Of a stretch of DNA of 64,000 nt, positions 56,984 through 63,959 are shown piece by piece; the first letter of the stretch is position 1, and each line of letters begins with the position of its first letter. Source of the DNA: Kitasatospora sp. NBC_00458 (GTDB taxonomy: Bacteria; Actinomycetota; Actinomycetes; Streptomycetales; Streptomycetaceae); NCBI RefSeq assembly GCF_036013975.1, contig NZ_CP107904.1:3597001-3661000 (forward strand). Direction: 5' to 3'. A program made the translations under genes and the position numbers. Below the pieces are notes generated by a model that did no database searches, was not told where the DNA came from, and worked only from the letters and a program-made list of their open reading frames with translations.

Positions 56984-57202
56984 ATGGCCGAGAACAAGCA
57001 CGGGCTCGTCCGACTCACTGGCAGCGGTAGCGGTTCAGGAGAGTGCGGGGACGACGACTGCCCCAATGTCTACGCCACGGACCGCGGCTCGTTCGTCGTC
57101 CAGGGAAGCACGTTCACCGGCTTCCGCGCACCCGACGGCGAGTCGCTCGTCGAGATCCCCGAAGAGATCCTGCGGGAGGCCGTCCATGTTCTTGGATGGT
57201 GA
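56984..57202 (+). CDS. Small CP-motif protein of the DUF6879 cassette
   Basis: 72 residues from ATG 56984, with GAGGGAG about six bases upstream. A flexible Gly/Ser N-terminus is followed by CGDDDCPNVYATDRGSFVVQG and a short ESLVEIPEEIL helix. Small proteins with a CPxxxATxRGxxxVQG pattern usually precede DUF6879-type genes in streptomycetes, as I recall. It overlaps the next gene by 17 nt. Biochemical role unknown; it may be an antitoxin-like or adaptor partner (inference). Confidence 0.75.
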   Translation: MAENKHGLVRLTGSGSGSGECGDDDCPNVYATDRGSFVVQGSTFTGFRAPDGESLVEIPEEILREAVHVLGW

Positions 57203-57701
57203 CGGCTGGCGGGCGTTCTTCGACGCCATGGAGCACGACGCGTGGCGCCTCGAAACGCTCCCCGCCTACGCGATGCCGCAGGAGGACAACGCCGTCCGAC
57301 GCTTCCTCGCCGGGGAGCCCGTCGGCCCCGCCGACACCGCCGCATGGACCGCACGGCTGCGGGGCTACCGGGAGAGCGGCCGCCGCGTCGGCCGGGTCCA
57401 CGTGCTCACCAGGCCGCTGACGGACTACCTGCGCTTCGAGTTCGCGTACTACAGGCACAGCGTCGGGGCCGGGGAGGACGTGCGGATCCTCGACCTCACC
57501 GACCGCCCGAACCCCGGGCTGCCGGACCAGGACTTCTGGCTGTTCGACGACAGCCGGGTGGTCCTGATGAACTACCGGGCCGACGGCACCCAGATCAACC
57601 GGCAGGTCCACGAAGGAGATCCCACCCCGTACGCGGAGTGGAAGCGGTTGGCAGTCGCCGAGTCGGTTCCGTTCCTGGAATACGTGAAGGACCATGGGTG
57701 A
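57186..57701 (+). CDS. DUF6879-type protein
   Basis: 171 residues from ATG 57186, with GGGAGG six bases upstream. The family pattern is present: WRAFFDAMEHDAWRLETLPAY, then VLTRPLTDYLRFEFAYYRHSVGAGEDVRILD, LPDQDFWLFDDSRVVLMNY and a final AVPFxEY-like SVPFLEYV. These proteins are encoded next to XRE regulators across streptomycetes; their activity is unknown. It abuts the regulator gene with no gap. Confidence 0.8.
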   Translation: MFLDGDGWRAFFDAMEHDAWRLETLPAYAMPQEDNAVRRFLAGEPVGPADTAAWTARLRGYRESGRRVGRVHVLTRPLTDYLRFEFAYYRHSVGAGEDVRILDLTDRPNPGLPDQDFWLFDDSRVVLMNYRADGTQINRQVHEGDPTPYAEWKRLAVAESVPFLEYVKDHG

Positions 57702-58541
57702 GTGACGTTCGCCCCTGAGCAGCTGGACCGCTCGAAGTCCGATCTGGCGAAGCTGCTGCGAGAGCTCCGGAAGCGGGCCGGTCTCAGCGGGGACCGGCTC
57801 GCTCGGCGTTGCGGCCTGTCCCAGAGCACGATCAGCAAGATCGAGACCGGGCGCAAGACGCCCCGCCTCACCGAGGTGGAGAGCATTCTGCGAGCGGTCG
57901 GCGCCACTGCCGAGCTGGCCGATGAGGTGCTCGCCCTCGCCAGGGTCGCCAACACGGAATGGCAGGGAGTCCGTGCGTCATGGCGCCGCGGGCTGGAGAA
58001 GCGTCAATTCGAACTGGCGGCCCTGGAGTCGTCGGCGAGCGAGCTCCGGTACTTCCTTCCCGCCATGATCACGGGTCTGTTGGCCCTTCCCGAGTACGTG
58101 CGGTCGAGCCTCGCTCACACACCCGGCGATCCCGGCCGGACGATCGCCCGGAAGCTGGAGCGCCAAGCCGTGCTCTGTGACACGTCGAAGACGTTCACGT
58201 TCGTGCTCACGGAGCAGGCGGTGCGGTGGAGCGCGATTCAGCCTGTGGCGATGTCGGTGCAGGTGGAGCACCTGGTGGCACTCTCCCGGCTGCCGAACGT
58301 GACGATCGGAGTCGTCCTGAACGGCGCAGTGACCGGACGCGGACCGATGAACACCTTCACCGTCTACGACGACCACCTCGCAACCGTGGAGACATTCACC
58401 GGGCGGATAGTGTTCCGCGATTCCCGCGACATTCACCAGTACCTTGAGATCTTCGCGATGTATGAAGCCATGGCGACCTTCGGCGACGAGGCGAGACTCT
58501 TTCTTTCCGAACTGGCCGCAGAATTTCGCGGAGATCTTTAG
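57702..58541 (+). CDS. XRE-family regulator with C-terminal DUF5753
   Basis: 279 residues from GTG 57702. The N-terminal helix-turn-helix (about 12-70; LAKLLRELRKRAGLSGDRLARRCGLSQSTISKIETGRKTPRL) is followed by a DUF5753 domain (about 90-275; ATIxPxMI-type YFLPAMITGLLALPEYVRSSL, and NVTIGVVLNGAV, FTVYDDHLATVETFTG). Regulators of this type (WhiJ-like) act in development and specialised metabolism. Its last codons form part of conserved element A, and the peptide/methyltransferase genes follow, so it may control both itself and them. Confidence 0.9.
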   Translation: MTFAPEQLDRSKSDLAKLLRELRKRAGLSGDRLARRCGLSQSTISKIETGRKTPRLTEVESILRAVGATAELADEVLALARVANTEWQGVRASWRRGLEKRQFELAALESSASELRYFLPAMITGLLALPEYVRSSLAHTPGDPGRTIARKLERQAVLCDTSKTFTFVLTEQAVRWSAIQPVAMSVQVEHLVALSRLPNVTIGVVLNGAVTGRGPMNTFTVYDDHLATVETFTGRIVFRDSRDIHQYLEIFAMYEAMATFGDEARLFLSELAAEFRGDL

Positions 58542-58555
58542 TCGGCTACGAGAAT
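58532..58555 (+). promoter_or_regulatory. Conserved element A, copy 2 (AGATCTTTAG-N10-GAAT)
   Basis: AGATCTTTAG 58532-58541 (including the stop of the regulator gene), ten bases, GAAT 58552-58555. It is upstream of the small peptide ORFs and the PIMT-like gene. Confidence 0.65.
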
Positions 58556-58627
58556 TTCATTGAACGGGCCCACAGGCCGCTCCTACCGTGGTCGGCACGC
58601 AGCCGTTCCACGAATGGAGTCGTCGAG

Positions 58628-58714
58628 ATGACCACACCTCCTCCCGGCCCCGGCCCTGTACCGCCCGAGCCCGGAACCCGCCCTCGACCGGCTCCCGAGC
58701 CGGTCCGCTCCTGA
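58628..58714 (+). CDS. 28-residue Pro-rich peptide ORF (tentative)
   Basis: ATG 58628, with GGAG ten bases upstream. About 40 percent Pro: MTTPPPGPGPVPPEPG then an Arg/Pro half ending PVRS. It lies between element A and the 50-residue ORF. It could be a second small peptide, a leader ORF or chance; the codon evidence is too short to judge. Confidence 0.35.
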   Translation: MTTPPPGPGPVPPEPGTRPRPAPEPVRS

Positions 58715-58768
58715 CCGAAGCCCGCCCACGGCCGCATCACCGGGATCCGGCCGACAGAAGGAGGACGC

Positions 58769-58921
58769 ATGGGAAAGCACGGCGGAGGATCCGGCAACGA
58801 CGGCCCCGGCAAGGCCGGCGGCGGAACAGGCGGAGGCCACTCGGGCACGCCGGACACCGCGCCGCACGACGGCCGGCGCGACGCGCCGCCGACCAACCTG
58901 CCGAAGCCGTCCAAGCCGTAG
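58769..58921 (+). CDS. 50-residue Gly/Pro-rich peptide, possible RiPP precursor
   Basis: ATG 58769 has an ideal GAAGGAGG six bases upstream, so it is very likely translated. The first half is Gly-rich (MGKHGGGSGNDGPGKAGGG), the second carries PDTAPHDGRRDAPP and a KPSKP end. It has four Asp, two in Asp-Gly pairs (11-12 and 34-35), the dipeptide most prone to aspartimide/isoaspartate formation; no Cys and no aromatic residue. The stop is 9 nt before the PIMT-like methyltransferase gene. I therefore propose it as that enzyme's substrate; it could also be an unrelated disordered protein. Confidence 0.7.
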   Translation: MGKHGGGSGNDGPGKAGGGTGGGHSGTPDTAPHDGRRDAPPTNLPKPSKP

Positions 58922-58930
58922 GGGCCAGAC

Positions 58931-60019
58931 GTGACTTGGGATGAACTTACCGACGGGCTGAAGAACTCCGGTGCACTGTCGCCCGACTGGGAGCAAACCT
59001 TCCGCTCGACGCCGCGCGCCGAGTTCACACCGGACCGGATCTTCCACGACGGCGAGTGGATCGACCGGAACGAGGAACCGGGCCGCTGGTCGACACTGGT
59101 CGACTCGGACCTGGCACTCGTGACGCAGCTCTACGACGACACCGTGATCCCGTCATCGTCCAGTTCCATGCCCACGGTCGTGGCACAGATGCTCCGGCAC
59201 CTGGACGTCGACAAGGGCATGCGCGTACTCGAACTCGGCACCGGGACGGGATGGACGGCAGCACTCCTGTCGCGTCGGCTCGGCTCCGAGAACGTGACCA
59301 GCGTCGAGCTCGACCCTGAGCTTGCCGGACGGGCGCGGGAACGCCTCGACGCCGTCGGGCTGCGACCGGCCGTCATCGCGAACGACGGGACACGCGGCCA
59401 CCCGGAAAGCTCACCGTTCCACCGGGCGCACCTCACGGCAGCGGTACAGCGGGTACCGTCGGCGATCATCGAGCAGACGGCACCCGGCGGGGTGATCCTG
59501 GCACCGTACGGCACGGCGTTCTGCAACGGAGGACTGCTCCGCCTCACCGTGGCCGAAGACGGTCGCTCGGCGAGCGGACCGTTCGTCGAGGACGTGTCGT
59601 TCATGTGGGTCCGCGACCAGCGGCCCGCCAGCGGCGAGTTCGACATCGAGGACGTCCGGTACGGCGGGTCCGCCATCGACCCCGCAGAGGTCGCCGAGGA
59701 GACGCACGCCGCCTTCGCCATCGGCCTGCGCCTGCCCGGCCTGTTCAGACAGGATGTGTGGGCCGGCTACGACCGGTTCGGCACCGGCCGTTCGGAGATA
59801 TGGGACGGCGTGTCGTACGCCCACTGCCGACTGGCCGACTGGAGCGGCAGGCACGCCGTGTCCCAGTCCGGTCCGCGCGATCTGTGGGACGAAGTGACGA
59901 CGGCCCACACCTGGTGGGAACGCAACGGCCGACCGGGTCTGACCCGCTTCGGCATGACCGTGGCACTGACAGGCGAGCACCACCCGTGGCTGGACCGTCC
60001 CGGCAACATCATCAGCTGA
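58931..60019 (+). CDS. Protein-L-isoaspartate O-methyltransferase-like enzyme (PIMT family, extended)
   Basis: 362 residues from GTG 58931, with AGGGG seven bases upstream. The first about 210 residues follow PIMT: RSTPRAEFTPDRIF, the SSSSSMPTVVAQML segment where PIMTs have the substrate-binding SQP loop, SAM motif VLELGTGTGWTAALLSRRLG, acidic SVELDPELAGRAR, DG at VIANDGTRGH and ILAPYGT. About 150 further residues form a C-terminal extension not found in repair PIMTs but common in RiPP-associated homologues. The tiny gene directly upstream supports a peptide-modifying role. Ordinary protein repair is the alternative. Confidence 0.87.
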   Translation: MTWDELTDGLKNSGALSPDWEQTFRSTPRAEFTPDRIFHDGEWIDRNEEPGRWSTLVDSDLALVTQLYDDTVIPSSSSSMPTVVAQMLRHLDVDKGMRVLELGTGTGWTAALLSRRLGSENVTSVELDPELAGRARERLDAVGLRPAVIANDGTRGHPESSPFHRAHLTAAVQRVPSAIIEQTAPGGVILAPYGTAFCNGGLLRLTVAEDGRSASGPFVEDVSFMWVRDQRPASGEFDIEDVRYGGSAIDPAEVAEETHAAFAIGLRLPGLFRQDVWAGYDRFGTGRSEIWDGVSYAHCRLADWSGRHAVSQSGPRDLWDEVTTAHTWWERNGRPGLTRFGMTVALTGEHHPWLDRPGNIIS

Positions 60020-60031
60020 CCACTCGATCCG

Positions 60032-60064
60032 CTTGGCCGCCGCCCCGGCGTGGCGGCGGCCAAG
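60032..60064. terminator. Terminator after the PIMT-like gene
   Basis: A 13-bp perfect stem (60032-60044 with 60052-60064) and a 7-nt loop; also positioned to end the convergent leftward operon. Confidence 0.82.
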
Positions 60065-60075
60065 CCTTCAGGGCC

Positions 60076-60228
60076 TCACGGCAGCTCGGCCCACGTCCCC
60101 ATCGTGGCTTCCAGTGTCCAGATGCGGACCTCGGCCTGCACCCGGGACGCGTAAAGGTCCCGCTCGGCGACGATGCTCAGGTCACCGGTGCCGAGCTGTT
60201 GGCGGACGGCGTGCTCGGCCAGGTCCAT
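60076..60228 (-). CDS. 50-codon ORF downstream of the AAA ATPase (tentative)
   Basis: ATG 60228 to stop 60076. The product (50 residues) is helical and mixed-charge: MDLAEHAVRQQLGTGDLSIV, then AERDLYASRVQAEVRIWTL and a TWAELP end. It reads like a genuine soluble peptide or the remaining C-terminus of a larger protein. No Shine-Dalgarno; 42 nt downstream of the ATPase stop on the same strand. Confidence 0.4.
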   Translation of the reverse strand: MDLAEHAVRQQLGTGDLSIVAERDLYASRVQAEVRIWTLEATMGTWAELP

Positions 60229-60270
60229 GCCGGCAGCCGGAACCCGGACGTTCGCTGGTTGCTCACGGAC

Positions 60271-61608
60271 TCACAGGCTCCTCAGGAAGTCCTCGACGCT
60301 GGTCATGCCGTCCCGGGGGTGGATCGCCTCCGGCAGGCGGCCCTTGGTGATCGCATCGCCCAGGTCACCGGCGGCCAGCAGGTCGACATAGCCGGGCAGG
60401 TCCGTGAGGCGGGTCAGGACGCTCTCCCCCGACTCCTGGTCCCGACTGCACACGACCACTCCTGAATGGTCCTGTGCGGCGAGGGAGTTCAGAAGCGCCG
60501 GACTGTGGGTGGTGAAGAGGACGTCGATGCTTCGCCGCTCCGACTCCTCCTTCATCAGGCGGAGCACACGGGCGGCCTGCGTGGGATAGAGGCCGTTCTC
60601 GATCTCTTCGATCACCAGGTGCCGCCGGGCCGGCAAGGCTCGTTCGTCTCCGCCGGAGACAGGAGCGCTGAGCAGGGCGGTGCCGAAGGCCAGGAAACGC
60701 AGCATGCCGTCACTGAGGAGGCGTGCCGGGACGTCGTGTTCCTTGCCGTGGTAGCCGGACTCGCGCAGCACCAGCTGCACGTCGCCGATCCGGGTGTCGA
60801 CACTGCTGATGCCCCTCACGGGGTACTCGGGCATGCCCGCCACCAGGTCGGTGAGACGCCCGAACGCGGTGGGGTCGGTCTCGTGCAGGTTCCCCACCAC
60901 CGCGCTCAGGTTGTCGGCGCTTCGTCTGAGCTCCGTGTCGCGCGTATGGACGTACTGCCGCATGAGGTGGGGGACGGGATCCAGCAGGAAGACGTCCCGC
61001 AGCACTGCGAGGACGTCCCGCGCGGCGCGGTGCACCAGCTTGGTCGCTTCCGTCGTCGCGGGCAGCCCTACCGGGACCTGGCTCGTCAGCAGGCGGTCGG
61101 CGGCGAAGGTGGCGCTCGGATCGACACCTCGCAACCCGTTGAAGAAACGAGCTTTGAAGCGGTTGCCGCCTGATGCCTCGGGGTCGCCGACCAGGAGCGA
61201 ACGGCCCGCCGCGAGCCGGCGGCTGCCGTAGCGCACGCCTTCCACGGCCGTCAGCTGCTCGCTCAGGATCCGGACCTCGGGGGCTACCGCGATCTCCACG
61301 TCGAGGTCGTAGACCGCCTCGCCGGAGCGCACGCGGCAGCCGAGTGCGAAGCTCTCCGCCCCGAGCGGTGCACATCCCTCGGCGCCGCCGCGGATCGGCT
61401 CCTCCCCGCCGATGCGCGGACCGTCCAGCGCGTCGCGAACGGGCTCGCCCAGAGCGAGCCGGGAAAGTACGACCAGCCCGTCCAGGGCGTTGGACTTGCC
61501 ACTGCCGTTGCGGCCGATCAGCACCGTGAGGTCGCGGAGGGGCAGACGCTGGCCGGTGAAGCTCTTGAAGGAGGTCAGGCGTACCTCCTCCAGGCGGGGA
61601 GTCTCCAC
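60271..61608 (-). CDS. AAA-family ATPase (OLD/RecF-like, AAA15/AAA21 type)
   Basis: 445 residues from GTG 61608, with AGAGAGG six bases upstream; an ATG at 61659 in frame has no Shine-Dalgarno. N-terminal LTSFKSFTGQRLPLRDLTVLIGRNGSGKSN is the Walker A region of SMC/RecF-like ATPases; late LLSDGMLRFLAFGTALL is the signature motif and HLVIEEIENGLYPT Walker B, followed by DVLFTTHSPALLN. No TOPRIM domain is attached. Such solitary ATPases often occur in defence or DNA-metabolism modules. It belongs to a five-gene leftward operon with XRE and DUF397 genes. Confidence 0.88.
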   Translation of the reverse strand: METPRLEEVRLTSFKSFTGQRLPLRDLTVLIGRNGSGKSNALDGLVVLSRLALGEPVRDALDGPRIGGEEPIRGGAEGCAPLGAESFALGCRVRSGEAVYDLDVEIAVAPEVRILSEQLTAVEGVRYGSRRLAAGRSLLVGDPEASGGNRFKARFFNGLRGVDPSATFAADRLLTSQVPVGLPATTEATKLVHRAARDVLAVLRDVFLLDPVPHLMRQYVHTRDTELRRSADNLSAVVGNLHETDPTAFGRLTDLVAGMPEYPVRGISSVDTRIGDVQLVLRESGYHGKEHDVPARLLSDGMLRFLAFGTALLSAPVSGGDERALPARRHLVIEEIENGLYPTQAARVLRLMKEESERRSIDVLFTTHSPALLNSLAAQDHSGVVVCSRDQESGESVLTRLTDLPGYVDLLAAGDLGDAITKGRLPEAIHPRDGMTSVEDFLRSL

Positions 61609-61669
61609 CGGGTACCTCTCTGACTCGTTCCGACCTGGCACTGTCCGCGTCCAGCTCATGCAGCGGCCG

Positions 61670-61903
61670 TCACGGGCTGTCGAACGGTGGGTGGTGGCGC
61701 CACGGGATCAGTCGCTCGTACGCACCAGGGCGGTGAAGGTGTCGTTGGCTGCTGCGCGCCCTGGGCGGATTCGGGGAGCGGAGGGCGCGGACGGCGAAGT
61801 GGAAGGCGATGAGGGCGACGAGGGCGCCCCGGAGGGTCCCGCCGATGACGCCGACCTGGGTGGTGCGGACGATGAGTCGGCTACGCCAGGTGTCGGCGTT
61901 CAT
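61670..61903 (-). CDS. Small membrane protein
   Basis: 77 residues from ATG 61903, with GGAGG about nine bases upstream. One hydrophobic helix (about 17-42, VGVIGGTLRGALVALIAFHF) and a basic, Pro/His-rich tail. It lies 34 nt after the DUF397 gene and 61 nt before the ATPase, all on one strand. No family recognised. Confidence 0.55.
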   Translation of the reverse strand: MNADTWRSRLIVRTTQVGVIGGTLRGALVALIAFHFAVRALRSPNPPRARSSQRHLHRPGAYERLIPWRHHPPFDSP

Positions 61904-61937
61904 CGGTGGGATCCTCCGGGGCGGGGAGAAGCGCGGC

Positions 61938-62138
61938 TCAGATGAGGTGGTCGAACTCGCCGCCCTTGGCGGCGGCAATGAATGCGCGGAGCTTGGAGAC
62001 GTCGCTGGTCATGACGACGTCGGGATCGTCGGATTCACGGATGAGGCGAAACTCATCGGCGCCAAGAGCAAGTTCAATGCATGCGTTTCCCGTGTCCCCT
62101 CCACTGAATGACGACTTCTGCCACAGGATCTTGGACAT
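61938..62138 (-). CDS. DUF397 protein
   Basis: 66 residues from ATG 62138, with AAAGG seven bases upstream. Full DUF397 pattern: WQKSSFSGGDTGNACIELA, then IRESDDPD and LRAFIAAAKGGEFD. DUF397 proteins pair with XRE-DUF5753 regulators, and in WhiJ-type systems they relieve or modify repression. It starts 10 nt after the regulator gene. Confidence 0.95.
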   Translation of the reverse strand: MSKILWQKSSFSGGDTGNACIELALGADEFRLIRESDDPDVVMTSDVSKLRAFIAAAKGGEFDHLI

Positions 62139-62148
62139 CGCAGGCCTT

Positions 62149-63033
62149 TCAGGCTTGGAGCAGGTAGAGGAGGTGCTGAAGGATCCCCCACGAGTCACGC
62201 GACGCCATACCGCGCCGAGGCTCGACCCCGTCGACGGCCGGCAGGGCCAACTCCTTCAGCTGCTCGAACTTCTTGCGGTAGGCCGCGATGATCTCGGGGT
62301 CACCATAGTGCTCCGCCCGCCCGGGAGCATCCACGATGATGGATGACAGGTCACTACAACCCGGATCGCAGAGAAGGAACGACCCAGGACTTGGCGGCTT
62401 CTTCGCCGCAGTGAACGGCATCACCTGAACCGTGACGTTCGGTCGCTCCGCCATATCCAGCAGGTGAAGCAGCTGGGCTCTCATCACCGCATCGCCCGGA
62501 AATCGCATGCGCAGGGCAGCTTCGTGAATGATGAAGTGGAAGTCTCTGTCCTCTTCAAGAATACGCCGCCGGGCCATCCGGAACTGAACCGCTTCATCGA
62601 CACCCCATGGCCCATCGACGATGGAATCCTCGTAGATCGCCTCTACGTATGCGGGCAGTTGGAGGATGCCAGGGATGTAGAGCGTTTCGTAGTTCGCCGT
62701 CCTGATCGTTCGACCTTCAGTCTCGGCAAGGTCGAGCGAAAGAGCCGGGACCTTGCCCTTGAACTCCGTCCACCAGCCCTTGCCATCGCTGGAGCCGAGG
62801 TCCTTCAGGATCTCGATGTAGGTCTCATCCGTGCACCCGTATGCGTCCAGGAGTGCTGTGAGTCGGGCGGGATCGAGCCCGGTGCGCGCGGCCTCGATGT
62901 GGCTCAGCTGTGGCCCGCCCATACCGATGAAGGCGCCAGCGTCCTTGACCGCAAGTCCAGCAGCCTCACGCAGTCTCCTCAGCTCAGCGCCGAATCGCTT
63001 CTGCCGCTCGCTGATTTGAGTCCTGAGTGCCAA
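62149..63033 (-). CDS. XRE-family regulator with C-terminal DUF5753 (WhiJ-like)
   Basis: 294 residues from TTG 63033, which has GGAAGGAAG close upstream; ATG 63087 would add 18 residues. The helix-turn-helix (about 10-65; FGAELRRLREAAGLAVKDAGAFIGMGGPQLSHIEAARTGLD) is followed by DUF5753 (about 85-275; ANYETLYIPGILQLPAYVEAIY, RMARRRIL, NVTVQVMPFTAAKKP). First gene of a leftward operon with DUF397, a small membrane protein and an AAA ATPase. Confidence 0.93.
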   Translation of the reverse strand: MALRTQISERQKRFGAELRRLREAAGLAVKDAGAFIGMGGPQLSHIEAARTGLDPARLTALLDAYGCTDETYIEILKDLGSSDGKGWWTEFKGKVPALSLDLAETEGRTIRTANYETLYIPGILQLPAYVEAIYEDSIVDGPWGVDEAVQFRMARRRILEEDRDFHFIIHEAALRMRFPGDAVMRAQLLHLLDMAERPNVTVQVMPFTAAKKPPSPGSFLLCDPGCSDLSSIIVDAPGRAEHYGDPEIIAAYRKKFEQLKELALPAVDGVEPRRGMASRDSWGILQHLLYLLQA

Positions 63034-63345
63034 GGATCTTCCTTCCGTGTCGGAGCAGTTTCCCGCTTCGAGAGCGCCCGGCGCCACTCACACGGGTGAG
63101 GCTACTCAACCTCGGGCTCCATCTTCGGCGATCGTGTTGCACGCGTGGAACCCATAGGCCTACTCTCAGTGTTGCACCGATCACACGACGGAGCGTCAGT
63201 AACGCCTGTTTCCAAGGCAGTAGGCGCCTTCTGCCCTTCGCACCGCAGAGCAGCCACGCGTGACCTCAACCAGTCCCGTCCTGGCCTGGCTCACGGCGAC
63301 GTCCCTCCGCCGTCCCGCTCTCCTCCCACCTCTCGGAGGTTCCCC
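63034..63345. other. Divergent intergenic region
   Basis: A 312-nt gap with two GTGTTGCAC direct repeats (63134-63142, 63169-63177), 35 bp apart. TTGCAC (63137-63142) with an 18-nt gap to TACTCT (63161-63166) could be a rightward promoter. No gene was found. Confidence 0.5.
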
Positions 63346-63711
63346 ATGCGTGCCTGCAACCCGCCCGACTGGTCCGCCGCCCGCAACGAACTGCGCGGAG
63401 CCCTCACCTCCTCCGGCTGGCACCCGGACACCATCCACGACGCCGAACTCGCCCTCCACGAGCTCTACTTCAACGCCTGGCGGCACGCCGACTGCCAGTC
63501 CCCCCTCGTCATCCTCGTCCTCCTCCCCCGCACCCTCCGGGTCTGCGTCTGCGACGACAGCCCCACCCTCCCCGAGCCCCGCATCTCCGCCGACCCCTAC
63601 GAGGTGTCCGGCCGCGGCCTCCACCTCGTCCGCTCCCTCACCCACCGCTTCGGCGCCGACCCCACCAAGAACGGCAAGGTCGTCTGGTACGAGCTGGACG
63701 CCGCCGCGTGA
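63346..63711 (+). CDS. HATPase-domain regulatory protein (RsbW-like anti-sigma/ATP-binding)
   Basis: 121 residues from ATG 63346, with GGAGGT about five bases upstream. A compact GHKL ATPase fold: N box AELALHELYFNAWRHA, then a CVCDDSPTLPEP strand (G1-like Asp) and GRGLHLVRSLTHRFG (G2). Proteins of this size are common in streptomycetes as free anti-sigma-like kinases; the target is unknown. Its stop overlaps the start of the next gene (GTGA). Confidence 0.85.
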   Translation: MRACNPPDWSAARNELRGALTSSGWHPDTIHDAELALHELYFNAWRHADCQSPLVILVLLPRTLRVCVCDDSPTLPEPRISADPYEVSGRGLHLVRSLTHRFGADPTKNGKVVWYELDAAA

Positions 63712-63959
63712 GCCGGAAGCCGATCGCCCCCGACGACCCCGTCATCCGCACCTACACCGACCCCGAGGTCACCGCACTCCTCCGCGAACTCCACGAAGCG
63801 GGCCGCCCGTTCGGCATCCAGTGGGGATCCGCCGCCACCCTCCCCGGCACCGTCGACGGCCGCATCCTCATCGACTTCGGCAACGCCCCCGTCGCCACCC
63901 TCCTCAACCTCCTCAACCTCCTCCGCGACACCGAGAGGCACCGCCCGTGGGAGTCCTGA
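63708..63959 (+). CDS. Small hypothetical protein
   Basis: 83 residues, GTG 63708 overlapping the previous stop, so co-translated with the HATPase gene. Short mixed alpha/beta protein: VIRTYTDPEVTALLRELHEAG, GRILIDFGN and a Leu-rich VATLLNLLNLLRDTE helix. No family recognised. Confidence 0.7.
   Translation: MSRKPIAPDDPVIRTYTDPEVTALLRELHEAGRPFGIQWGSAATLPGTVDGRILIDFGNAPVATLLNLLNLLRDTERHRPWES

Noticed and set aside
58628..58921. The two small ORFs considered as FxLD-type or lanthipeptide precursors
   Set aside because: They contain no FxLD motif and no Cys, and there is no LanB/LanM, YcaO or radical SAM gene nearby; only a PIMT-linked interpretation fits.
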